64,000 nucleotides of DNA from positions 62,001 to 126,000 of the forward strand of contig CAVURC010000002.1 of NCBI GenBank assembly GCA_963743825.1, read 5' to 3'. The position numbers and the translations under genes are program-made. Shown one piece after another: positions 26,743-34,618 of the stretch. The notes beneath the pieces are model-generated. The model searched no databases and had not been told where the DNA came from. It saw only the letters and a list, made by a program, of their open reading frames with translations. Position 1 is the first letter of the stretch. Each line of letters starts with the position of its first letter. The DNA is from Sva-07 sp963743825 (GTDB taxonomy: Bacteria; Actinomycetota; Acidimicrobiia; Acidimicrobiales; Ilumatobacteraceae).

Positions 26743-26957
26743 TCGTCGTCGGCCAGCGCGTCGATGAAGGCCTGGTCGTCGGCTTCGTGTTCGCTCGACG
26801 CGAGAGCGAGCGACTGTTGGTGCGCCTGTGCGGCGAACTGCGGGGATCGGACGTCGGGAACCCAGATCTGGATGGGCCGCAGCCCCTGTTCACGGAGTCG
26901 CTGGCGGTGAGCGCGGACACGAATGGCCGTGGGTGACGAGGACTGCCGACGAGCCAT
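26739..26957 (-). CDS. mazE: MazE-type antitoxin
   Basis: The 72-residue product is basic at the N-terminus ('AIRVRAHRQRLREQGLRPIQIWVPD'; quoted in part) and acidic at the C-terminus ('SSEHEADDQAFIDALADDE'). That fits a DNA-binding N-terminal part and a toxin-wrapping tail. It resembles the 'antitoxin MazE family' with the 'RPIQIWVPD' motif rather than the classical E. coli MazE. A perfect 12-bp palindrome lies just upstream. Confidence 0.85.
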   Translation of the reverse strand: MARRQSSSPTAIRVRAHRQRLREQGLRPIQIWVPDVRSPQFAAQAHQQSLALASSEHEADDQAFIDALADDE

Positions 26958-26965
26958 CAGCCAAT

Positions 26966-26977
26966 GTTACATGTAAC
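26966..26977. promoter_or_regulatory. Likely operator of the mazEF pair
   Basis: GTTACATGTAAC is a perfect 12-bp palindrome nine bases upstream of the antitoxin start. Its position and symmetry fit autorepression by the antitoxin or the toxin-antitoxin complex. Confidence 0.6.
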
Positions 26978-27147
26978 GATGACGAATGGCGCCAGTCCGC
27001 TCGCTGGCCGGCCCGAGCGGTCGTTGGTGATTCGCGTACGATGATGGGCGTTGGGGTTCGATCGAGGGCAACGGAGATCGCGTCCTCCACGCAGCACAGC
27101 ATCACCGTCGTCCAGTCGCCTGAACCCACGCCCTGAAGGAGATGCCC

Positions 27148-27627
27148 ATGACACCGAAGAACACGGTCTGCTTGTGGTTCGATCGCGACGCGCTCGACGC
27201 GGCGCATTTCTACGCTGCCACCATTCCGGACAGCTCGGTCGGTGCCGTGATGCGAGCACCTGGCGACTTCCCCGACGGCAAGCAGGGTGACGTGTTGACG
27301 GTGGAGTTCACCGTGGCCGGAATTCCGTGTGTCGGTCTCAACGGAGGACCGGCGTTCGAGCAGAGCGAGGCGTTCTCGTTCCAGATCGCCACCGATGACC
27401 AGGCCGAGACCGATCGTCTCTGGAACGCCATCGTCGACAACGGTGGCCAGGAGAGCGCCTGCGGTTGGTGCAAGGACAGGTGGGGTTTGTCGTGGCAGAT
27501 CACCCCACGGGCACTCACGGACGGGATCACCGATCCCGATCGCGTCGCAGCGAAGCGGGTGTTCGACGCGATGATGACGATGCGCAAGATCGACATCGCC
27601 GCCATCGAGCAAGCCCGACGGGGCTGA
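27148..27627 (+). CDS. PhnB-like VOC-family protein
   Basis: The 159-residue product belongs to the PhnB / '3-demethylubiquinone-9 3-methyltransferase' group of the vicinal-oxygen-chelate fold: 'NTVCLWFDRDALDAAHFYAATIPDS', 'VEFTVAGIPCVGLNGGPAF' and 'CGWCKDRWGLSWQITP'. The strong Shine-Dalgarno AAGGAG (27136-27141) decides for ATG 27148; ATG 27142 would sit right against it. The biochemical role of this group is generally unknown. Confidence 0.83.
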   Translation: MTPKNTVCLWFDRDALDAAHFYAATIPDSSVGAVMRAPGDFPDGKQGDVLTVEFTVAGIPCVGLNGGPAFEQSEAFSFQIATDDQAETDRLWNAIVDNGGQESACGWCKDRWGLSWQITPRALTDGITDPDRVAAKRVFDAMMTMRKIDIAAIEQARRG

Positions 27628-27758
27628 CCGCACATGGCTCGTGGGCGTCTGTCTCCACGGTTGGGTGATCGAACCGAAGGGTGCGCAGCGCGGTCGCATC
27701 TGCTGGTGCCGCGAGATCGGAGGATTCGTTGACGAGCCAGGAACACACCGAGGAGCCG

Positions 27759-28226
27759 ATGATCGTGAGCGCAGAGGACGACGTCTACGTTCCAGTGACG
27801 TTCGATCGATGCAACCACGTCGAAGGACCCTTCTACCACGGCACAAAGTCGGCGTTGGAGGTCGGTGCTCAACTGGTGCCGGGTCGAGGCTCCAACTTTC
27901 AAGAGGGCCGGACCTCCAACAACACCTACTTCTCCGCGATCCTGGAGACGGCTGTCTGGGGCGCGGAGTTGGCCACAGCGCTCGCGGGGAGCGGTGAGCG
28001 GGGGCACATCTACGTGGTGGAGCCCACCGGTCCTTTCGAGGACGACCCCAACGTGACGAACAAGAAATTCCCAGGCAACATCACGCAGTCCTACCGGACC
28101 CGCCATCCGCTGCACATCGTCGGTGAAGTGCAGAACTGGGAAGGCCACACTCCCGAGGTGCTGAACGGAATGCTGGACAACATCGAGCGACTCCGAGAGC
28201 AAGGCCTGGACGTCATCGAGGACTGA
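27759..28226 (+). CDS. arr: Rifampin ADP-ribosyltransferase
   Basis: Arr uses NAD to ADP-ribosylate the ansa chain of rifamycins and so inactivates them. The 155-residue product matches the family along its length: 'PFYHGTKSALEVGAQLVPG', 'SNNTYFSAILETAVWGAELA', 'GHIYVVEPTGPFEDDPNVT', 'KKFPGNITQSYRTRHPLHIVG'. The catalytic His, Tyr and Asp positions of Arr appear within these blocks. AGGAG at 27751-27755 precedes ATG 27759 closely and GTG 27765 at better spacing, so the start may be 27765. No transposase or integron site is nearby. Confidence 0.9.
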   Translation: MIVSAEDDVYVPVTFDRCNHVEGPFYHGTKSALEVGAQLVPGRGSNFQEGRTSNNTYFSAILETAVWGAELATALAGSGERGHIYVVEPTGPFEDDPNVTNKKFPGNITQSYRTRHPLHIVGEVQNWEGHTPEVLNGMLDNIERLREQGLDVIED

Positions 28227-28316
28227 CGGGGTACTTCCGCACGCTGCAGCTCGAGGAGCTGTTCGTGTCGAGAGGCGAGGCGATCATCGCCCGGACCGTG
28301 CCGCCTTCAACGGTCG

Positions 28317-28344
28317 ATCAGGGCGCATCGATCAGGGCGCATCG
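28317..28344. repeat. 14-bp tandem duplication at a stop codon
   Basis: ATCAGGGCGCATCG occurs twice in tandem (28317-28330 and 28331-28344). On the minus strand each copy contains a TGA, so the stop region of the SGNH hydrolase gene ending at 28332 has been duplicated. It looks like a slippage product. Confidence 0.7.
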
Positions 28345-29066
28345 TTCGGTGCGAAGCCGGCCGCAGCGAGCGCGGCGCCACCGACTTCTCCGCCTTCGTC
28401 GCTCAGATGCAGTCCGTCCGCGACGATGTAGCCCGCAGCTACCGGGTCCTGGTCGTGGTCGGGCCCGTTGAAGGCGTCGTACATCGACACCATCGTCACA
28501 CCTGCCGCCTCAGCGGCCGAACGGACTGCCTCCGTGAACGACTCCTGGAAGGCCGTGCACTCATCGGTGATACCCAACTCCTGCCACTTGGCCACGACCG
28601 GGACGTAGATGTCCACGGCTCGCAACACGGTCGGCTGACCCTGGCGGGCAGTGCGGATGTCGTCGAACACGCTCTGAAGCAGGTCGTTGTACGGGACCCA
28701 ATCGTCAGGCGTGTACGCGGCGAACTCCTGGACCGGGTCCGCAGGCCAGCACGCGAAGATGCCATCCTCTCGTATGCCCGAGTCGAGTGGGTTGCCCCCC
28801 ACCACCACGATTTCAGCCTCGGCCACCATCTCGGGATCGTCCGCGATCATCTGCTTGGCCTGGACAAGGGGCATACTCGGAACCCTCCAGGGCATGAGGC
28901 GGACCGGAACACCCAACTCCTCTTCGGCGAGCCGAGCGTACGCCTCGCCGGCCTTCCAACCGGAGGAGTCACTGATGTAGAGCAGGTCCCAGGCCTCGGC
29001 ATCCTCTGATGACTGCACGGCACTGCCCGCCGTCGGCTCGCTCACTGACGAGTCCACGCTGTCCAC
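28332..29066 (-). CDS. SGNH/GDSL-like hydrolase domain protein
   Basis: The protein contains an SGNH-like arrangement: 'DLLYISDSSGWKAGEAYARL' (possible block I), 'EAEIVVVGGNPLDSG' (block III-like G-x-N), and 'DGLHLSDEGGEVGGAAL' with the D-x-x-H-like 'DGLHLSD' near the C-terminus. Esterase or O-deacetylase activity is plausible. The frame stays open upstream to an ATG at 29201, but that would overlap the preceding gene by 113 bases, so GTG 29066 is used. The true N-terminus, and any signal peptide, is unsure. Confidence 0.6.
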   Translation of the reverse strand: MDSVDSSVSEPTAGSAVQSSEDAEAWDLLYISDSSGWKAGEAYARLAEEELGVPVRLMPWRVPSMPLVQAKQMIADDPEMVAEAEIVVVGGNPLDSGIREDGIFACWPADPVQEFAAYTPDDWVPYNDLLQSVFDDIRTARQGQPTVLRAVDIYVPVVAKWQELGITDECTAFQESFTEAVRSAAEAAGVTMVSMYDAFNGPDHDQDPVAAGYIVADGLHLSDEGGEVGGAALAAAGFAPNDAP

Positions 29067-29088
29067 TACCCGCCGGAACGGCCAAAGG

Positions 29089-29685
29089 TCAGCAATCGTC
29101 GCCCGGAACTCGATTGCCCGCGGCGCGGGTGCCGGAGCGGAGCCGTCGGCCGACACGACGAGCGATCCGGTAGAACACGAACGCGACCACGACGGAGGCA
29201 ACGGTCAGCAGGGCGACGACAACAACGGCCACCTCCGGACGGGATATTGCGAGCGCCATCACGACGAAGACGAGCCCGTCCTCACCCAGGCTGACCGCCA
29301 CGTTCGACACCGGCTCGGGCGACGCATTGACGACGAGACGCGTCGATGCCTTGGCGCTGTGACTGCTCAGCGCCAGCAACACCCCCGACACGGCCAGCGC
29401 CGGTACCGCCAACTGCGTGTCCGTCGCCGTGCTCATCAGGTATCCACCGACGGCGGGTCGGATGAGGGTGTGCACGCTGTCCCATGCCGTGTCGACGAGC
29501 GCGATCTTGTCGATCACGAACTCCACGAGGAACATGACGACGGCCACGCCGATCACCCACCACTGCTCGACGAACGACGGCGCGTCGATCCAACCGAAGC
29601 GTCCGGCGACACCGACGAGCGCCACCACGCCGTAGACGCTGATGCCCGACGACCACCCCGCCCCCATGGCCGTACCGATGTCCAC
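29089..29685 (-). CDS. DUF4126-family membrane protein
   Basis: The 198-residue protein has several hydrophobic helices ('GISVYGVVALVGVAGRFGW', 'WWVIGVAVVMFLVEFVIDKI', 'VVVALLTVASVVVAFVFY') and the conserved 'DKIALVDTAWDSVHTLIRP' loop of DUF4126. The family has no established function. It lies upstream of the SGNH-like gene on the same strand and divergently from the Rrf2 regulator, with about 190 bases of intergenic DNA between. Confidence 0.83.
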   Translation of the reverse strand: MDIGTAMGAGWSSGISVYGVVALVGVAGRFGWIDAPSFVEQWWVIGVAVVMFLVEFVIDKIALVDTAWDSVHTLIRPAVGGYLMSTATDTQLAVPALAVSGVLLALSSHSAKASTRLVVNASPEPVSNVAVSLGEDGLVFVVMALAISRPEVAVVVVALLTVASVVVAFVFYRIARRVGRRLRSGTRAAGNRVPGDDC

Positions 29686-29879
29686 CGCGACGGTCTAGCA
29701 GGGCGTCGCTGGCGACGCACCGTTGCCCTAAAGCACTCGGATTCGTTTCGGATTCGTCCGGCCCGCTCTGCGACAGCCCGGCCAAACGGTGGGCTCCTGA
29801 ATGGCGCCGAAGGTCGTGGCGAGTGCGTTGGGGTCGATGGTCCCTGGCGGGAGGGCTCCCGATCGGCAAGTCTCGTACC

Positions 29880-30284
29880 GTGCGACTCGAAATCACCCAA
29901 CGTGCGGACCTTGCGGTTCGAGCCTTGGTGCTGCTCGATTGCTCGCCCGACCGCCTGAAGAGTGCAGATCTGGCGGAGGAACTCGGTACCACCCCCGGCT
30001 TCATCCCGCAGGTCATGGGTCCGCTCGTACGAGCGGGTTGGGTGCGCTCGACTCCGGGGCCGACTGGCGGTTACGAGCTCCTCGTCACGCTCGGATCGCT
30101 CACCGTACTCGAGGTGATCGAGCAGATCGACGGCCCGACCGATACCGGCCGCTGTGTTGTCGCCGAACGACTCTGCAATGCCGACGAACCGTGTGCACTG
30201 CACGTTGCGTGGGCCCGCGCCCGCGGTGAGTTGCGGTCGTCGCTGGCAAGTCTCACGCTCGACAATCTTGCCGGAGGGTGTTGA
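29880..30284 (+). CDS. Rrf2-family Fe-S regulator, NsrR-like
   Basis: The 134-residue protein begins with the Rrf2 winged helix ('LEITQRADLAVRALVLLD') and carries three cysteines, Cys92, Cys99 and Cys105, in the position used by NsrR and IscR to hold an iron-sulfur cluster. Such proteins sense nitric oxide or cluster status and repress or release promoters. The next gene, 155 bases downstream, encodes a NirK-like copper protein, which suits an NO-responsive regulator. The start GTG 29880 is chosen because it begins directly with the conserved helix. Confidence 0.84.
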   Translation: MRLEITQRADLAVRALVLLDCSPDRLKSADLAEELGTTPGFIPQVMGPLVRAGWVRSTPGPTGGYELLVTLGSLTVLEVIEQIDGPTDTGRCVVAERLCNADEPCALHVAWARARGELRSSLASLTLDNLAGGC

Positions 30285-30439
30285 CGGCGGCGAGGTCGCC
30301 GTCGGTGTCATTGCGCCGGCTCGGGTCACTGCTGATCGAACCTCATCCGGGGACCTTCGACCCTGGGTATCCATTAGTCACATAGTCATAGAATGATTGA
30401 TAGATGCCGATCATCGGTCGGCCGACACAGGAGGTCCAG

Positions 30440-31885
30440 ATGAACACCCGATTGATCGTGCGAGGCGCATGTGCAGCCGCGCTCGTGCTGGCTGCGGCCG
30501 CGTGCGGAACCGACGCACCGGATGCACCCGGTGCTGCAGGTGCAGGTGCAGGTGCAGCGGCCGCAGCACCCGCCGGCGCAGAGGCAGCCAGTGCCCCGTC
30601 GGGAGGGCTGTCGGCCGGTGATTCGGTCGAGTTCGTTGCCACCGAGTTCGCCTTCGCCCCGTCGGAGGTCATGGCCGAGGCCGGCATGTACTCCGGAGCG
30701 CTCGTCAACAGCGGGACGATCGAACACGACATCACGTTCGACAACGGCGAGGCCGTGGTTGCCGGAGCGGGTGAAACCGTCGAGTTCGAGTTCGAGGTTC
30801 CCGAGGAAGGTGTCCGCTACTGGTGCTCGATCCCGGGTCACGAGGACGCAGGGATGGCCGGAATCATCAACACGGCTGCATCGGCCTCAGCGGCCGAGGA
30901 GACCGCAGCACCCATGGAAGGCCACGGCGCCGTCGGCGACGCAGCGACAACGGTCGAAGCCGATCCCGACGCGCCCCCCTACGAATACCGCGATCCGCGG
31001 GCGCCTGCTCGAGGGGAGGGTGAAGGCTTCACGCTGACTCCGGGTGGAGCTCCTGATGGCGGCGACCTGATCGACGTCGAGATGGTCGTGGAGGAGAAGC
31101 TGGCGACGGTCGCCGAAGGCTATGTGCAGCAGATCTGGACGTTCAACGGCACGATGCCTGGTCCGGTCATCCGTACGCAGGTCGGCGACACCGTGCGGGT
31201 CCACCTGATCAATCCCGCAGAGTCAACGGTGTCGCACTCGATCGACTTCCACGCGTCGCAGGTCGCATGGAACGACGAGATGAGGTCGCTCGCTCCCGGT
31301 GAGGAACTGATCTACGAATTCACCACGGACTACGCAGGAGTCTGGATGTACCACTGCGGAACCGACCCGGTGCTCCATCACATCGCCAACGGCATGTTCG
31401 GCATGGTGATCGTCGAACCCGAAGGTGGTCTGCCGCCGATGGAGAACGAGTTCTTCCTCGTGCAGCACGAGTGGTACCTCGGCCCGCAGGGTGAGGTGTC
31501 GTCGTACGCCAAGGCCAACCAGGCTGCTCCGGCTCCGGACTTCGTGATGTTCAACGGTGCGGCGTTCCAGTACAAGGACGTCCCGATCGAGATCCCGACC
31601 GGCGAGGAGGTCCGCCTGTTCGTCCTCGACGTCGGCCCGTCGATCGATTCATCGTTCCACGTCGTCGGCACGATCTTCGACAACGTGATCAAGGAAGGCG
31701 TCCATCTGGAGCGGGGCAACGAGGGCAACTGGGGATCCCAGGCCGTCGACCTGGCGCCGGCGCAAGGTGCAGTGATCGAACTGAAGGCCATGGAGGATGG
31801 GCTGTACCCGATGGTGACGCATGCCTTCAACTTCCCCGGACGCGGCGCCGTGGGCCTGCTGCAGGCAGGTGACGGCGAACCCTGA
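30440..31885 (+). CDS. NirK-like copper oxidoreductase with N-terminal cupredoxin, lipoprotein
   Basis: The 481-residue product has a lipoprotein signal ('LAAAACGTD') and an Ala/Gly linker encoded by TGCAGG hexamer repeats (about 30535-30557). A cupredoxin domain follows, with a type 1 copper site (His in 'EHDITF', then 'YWCSIPGHEDAGM'). The C-terminal two-domain part has the NirK-like ligands 'HSIDFH', 'MYHCGTDPVLHHIANGM' and 'SFHVVG'. NirK reduces nitrite to NO; a related multicopper oxidase role is possible. AGGAGG at 30429-30434 supports ATG 30440. The Rrf2 regulator lies upstream. Confidence 0.82.
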   Translation: MNTRLIVRGACAAALVLAAAACGTDAPDAPGAAGAGAGAAAAAPAGAEAASAPSGGLSAGDSVEFVATEFAFAPSEVMAEAGMYSGALVNSGTIEHDITFDNGEAVVAGAGETVEFEFEVPEEGVRYWCSIPGHEDAGMAGIINTAASASAAEETAAPMEGHGAVGDAATTVEADPDAPPYEYRDPRAPARGEGEGFTLTPGGAPDGGDLIDVEMVVEEKLATVAEGYVQQIWTFNGTMPGPVIRTQVGDTVRVHLINPAESTVSHSIDFHASQVAWNDEMRSLAPGEELIYEFTTDYAGVWMYHCGTDPVLHHIANGMFGMVIVEPEGGLPPMENEFFLVQHEWYLGPQGEVSSYAKANQAAPAPDFVMFNGAAFQYKDVPIEIPTGEEVRLFVLDVGPSIDSSFHVVGTIFDNVIKEGVHLERGNEGNWGSQAVDLAPAQGAVIELKAMEDGLYPMVTHAFNFPGRGAVGLLQAGDGEP

Positions 31886-31900
31886 TCCGGGCGAGATCAG

Positions 31901-32833
31901 TCAGGCGAGAACCGGCACGACCACGACCGGGCACGGAGCGTGGGTGATCGTGTGATGCAGCCAGTGGGCGACGTCGTGGTCGGCGTCGCCCACTGACGCG
32001 TCAGCGTCCTGATGCAGCCCGACGACGAGGAGCGACGCGGAGGCGCTCTCCTCGGTGAGGACCCGCGCGGGAGAGCCGGGTGGCGCAGACCAGGAGATCG
32101 GCAGACCGTTGTCGGTCGATCGGGCGATCGACTCCGCCGCCGATTCCAGATCGTCGAGGGCCCAGTCGGTCGCCATGTCGCGATCGATGTACCAGGCCAT
32201 CACGTCGAGGAGGCCGTCGCTTCGGAAGACGGGCCGGTTCGGCACCGCCCGGATCAACCGCAGTGCCGTGTGGTGTGCATCGGCGTACCGGGCAGCCCAG
32301 CGGAGCGCAGCGCTGGTGGCGGCGCCGTGCCCGACTCCGGCGACCACCGTGTTCGTCGGTGCGTCGGGGACCTCGTCGGAGACGATCGCGATCGGGCATC
32401 GCGCACGTTCGATGAGCTGCACCGTGGTTCGTCCGAGACGGTGCGCCAGGCGACCGGAGCTTCGACCGACGGCGAGGAGCTGGGCGTCGAGGTGGTCGAC
32501 GACTCGGAGCAGCTCGTCGGTGCAATCGCCGGCTCTCGCCACCGAGCGAACGATCGTTCGGCCCGTCGTCGCCGCCGCCACCCAGGCGTCGAGATCATGT
32601 TGGGTTGCAGACTCGACCGACGGGGCATCATCGCCGGCGTGCACGTGCACGGCGTGTACGACGTCGCCGGGTGCCGCCGAGTGGCACACCCATTCGAGCG
32701 CCGCTCGCGAGTTGGCCGTTCCGTCGAGTCCCACCACGGCGGAACGAACGAGCGACTCCGGTCTCACGATCCCACCATATGTCTCGAGGATGGATCCCCA
32801 ATCGGTCGAGTCGCCGGACGGGTCGTCGTCCAT
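31901..32833 (-). CDS. Universal stress protein with two UspA domains
   Basis: The 310-residue protein contains two tandem UspA folds. The first starts at 'SAVVGLDGTANSRAALEW' and ends with 'GRTTVQLIERARCPIAIV'. The second starts at 'NTVVAGVGHGAATSAALRW' and ends with 'HTITHAPCPVVVV'. The ATP-binding G-x2-G-x9-G(S/T) pattern is partly kept. Such proteins act in stress and dormancy responses. The ATG at 32833 is preferred because the one at 32854 would overlap the divergent glnS start at 32848. Its 3' end faces the copper protein gene. Confidence 0.86.
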   Translation of the reverse strand: MDDDPSGDSTDWGSILETYGGIVRPESLVRSAVVGLDGTANSRAALEWVCHSAAPGDVVHAVHVHAGDDAPSVESATQHDLDAWVAAATTGRTIVRSVARAGDCTDELLRVVDHLDAQLLAVGRSSGRLAHRLGRTTVQLIERARCPIAIVSDEVPDAPTNTVVAGVGHGAATSAALRWAARYADAHHTALRLIRAVPNRPVFRSDGLLDVMAWYIDRDMATDWALDDLESAAESIARSTDNGLPISWSAPPGSPARVLTEESASASLLVVGLHQDADASVGDADHDVAHWLHHTITHAPCPVVVVPVLA

Positions 32834-32847
32834 ACTGTCTGTCAGCC

Positions 32848-34543
32848 ATGCCACGACCCGACGACCTCCCTGCGGCAGCCAACTTCGTTCGCGAGTTGGT
32901 GATCGCCGACATCGAACGCAACACCTTCGGTGGCCGCGTGCAGACCAGGTTCCCGCCCGAACCCAACGGGTACCTGCACATCGGCCACGCCAAGGCCATC
33001 ACCGTCGACTTCGGTATCGCCGAGGAGTTCGGGGGCGTCTGCAACCTGCGCTTCGACGACACCAACCCCGACACCGAAGACACGAGCTACGTCGACGGCA
33101 TCGTCGCTGACCTCGCGTGGCTCGGGTACCCGATCGAGGGGGAGCCGCTCTACGCGAGCGACTATTTCGAACAGCTCTACGACTGGGCCGAGCTGCTGGT
33201 CGCCGAAGGGGTTGGCCTACGTCGACGAGCAGGACGGCGAGACGATCTCGGCGCAGCGCGGCGGCTATGGAAATCCGGGAGTCGAGAGCCCGTTCCGTGA
33301 CCGACCGGTCGAGGACAACCTCGCGTTGTTCCGCCGCATGCGGGCGGGTGAGATCGCCGAGGGTGCCGCGGTTCTGCGAGCCAAGATCGACATGCAGCAC
33401 GAGAACATGCAGTTGCGTGACCCCGTCATGTATCGCATCCGTGGGGTGCATCACCATCGCACCGGCGCGCTGTGGAACATCTATCCCACCTACGACTGGG
33501 CCCATGGCCAGAGCGATGCGATCGAAGGCGTCACCCACTCGTTGTGCACCCTCGAGTTCGACAGTCACCGTGCGCTCTACGACTGGTACCTCGAACAACT
33601 CCCGCTGCCGTTCGAGCGGCCGCGCCAGACCGAGTTCGCCCGGCTGGAGTTGACCCACACGGTCACGTCGAAGCGACGCCTGGCGAAGCTGGTCGAGAAC
33701 GGCACCGTCGACGGGTGGGACGACCCGCGCATGCCGACGCTGCGTGGCCTGCGCCGACGCGGCTACCCGGCATCGGCGATCAGGGAGTTCTGCAACTTCA
33801 TCGGGGTGTCGCGCACCAACAGCCGACACCAGATCGAACTGCTCGAGTCGTTCGTTCGCACCGAGTTGAACCGCTCGGCGCTGCGCCGGATGGCGGTGCT
33901 GCGTCCGCTCAAGGTCGTGGTCACCAACTGGCCGACCGGTGACGGCGGCGAACCGGTCGTCGAGATGATGGAGTTGGCGAACAACCCCGAGAATGCCGAC
34001 GACGGGACGCGGATGGTGCCGTTCACGGGCGAGTTCTTCATCGAGCACGAGGACTTCATGGCCGAGCCGGCGCCGAAGTACTTCCGGCTCTCGCCGGGTA
34101 AGGAAGTTCGTCTGCGAGGCGCATACTTCGTGACGGCGACCGGCTTCGACACCGATGGTGACGGCAACGTCGTCGAAGTCCAGGTCACCTACGACCCCGA
34201 GACCCGAGGTGGCACTGCGCCCGACGGGCGCAAGGTCAAGTCGACGATGCACTGGGTGTCGGCGGCACATGCAGTCGACGCATCGGTGGCGCTGTACGAC
34301 CGCCTGTTCACGGCCGAGATCCCGGGGGAGTCGACCGGTGACGCGTTCGACGACCTGAATCCCGAGTCCCGGGAACTGCTCGTCGATGCCAAGGTCGAAC
34401 CGGCACTGGCCGACGCTGCACCGGGCCAGGTCGTCCAGTTCGAGCGACTCGGCTACTTCGCGCTCGATCCCGACCAGCCGATGTTGTTCCACCGAACGGT
34501 CGGCCTCCGCGACGAATGGGCCAACATCCAGAAACGCTCCTGA
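32848..34543 (+). CDS. glnS: Glutaminyl-tRNA synthetase, interrupted by one frameshift
   Basis: GlnS charges tRNA-Gln directly with glutamine. The product has the HIGH motif in 'PPEPNGYLHIGHAKAI', the 'RFDDTNPDTED' block, and a KMSKS-like 'VTSKRRL'. It continues to a C-terminal beta-barrel anticodon-binding domain. The joined length of about 564 residues is normal. The frame breaks near 33210, where GAA-GGGG-TTG should read GAA-GGG-TTG: a gain of one G in a run of four. Most actinobacteria make Gln-tRNA by the amidotransferase route, so glnS may be a transferred gene. A small hairpin (34563-34580) follows the stop. Confidence 0.88.
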
Positions 34544-34618
34544 CACGCGGCACGAGATCGGCCACGTCACCGCTGACGTGATGGTTCAGCCGGTCAGCGT
34601 GGCGATACCTTCGTCGAC

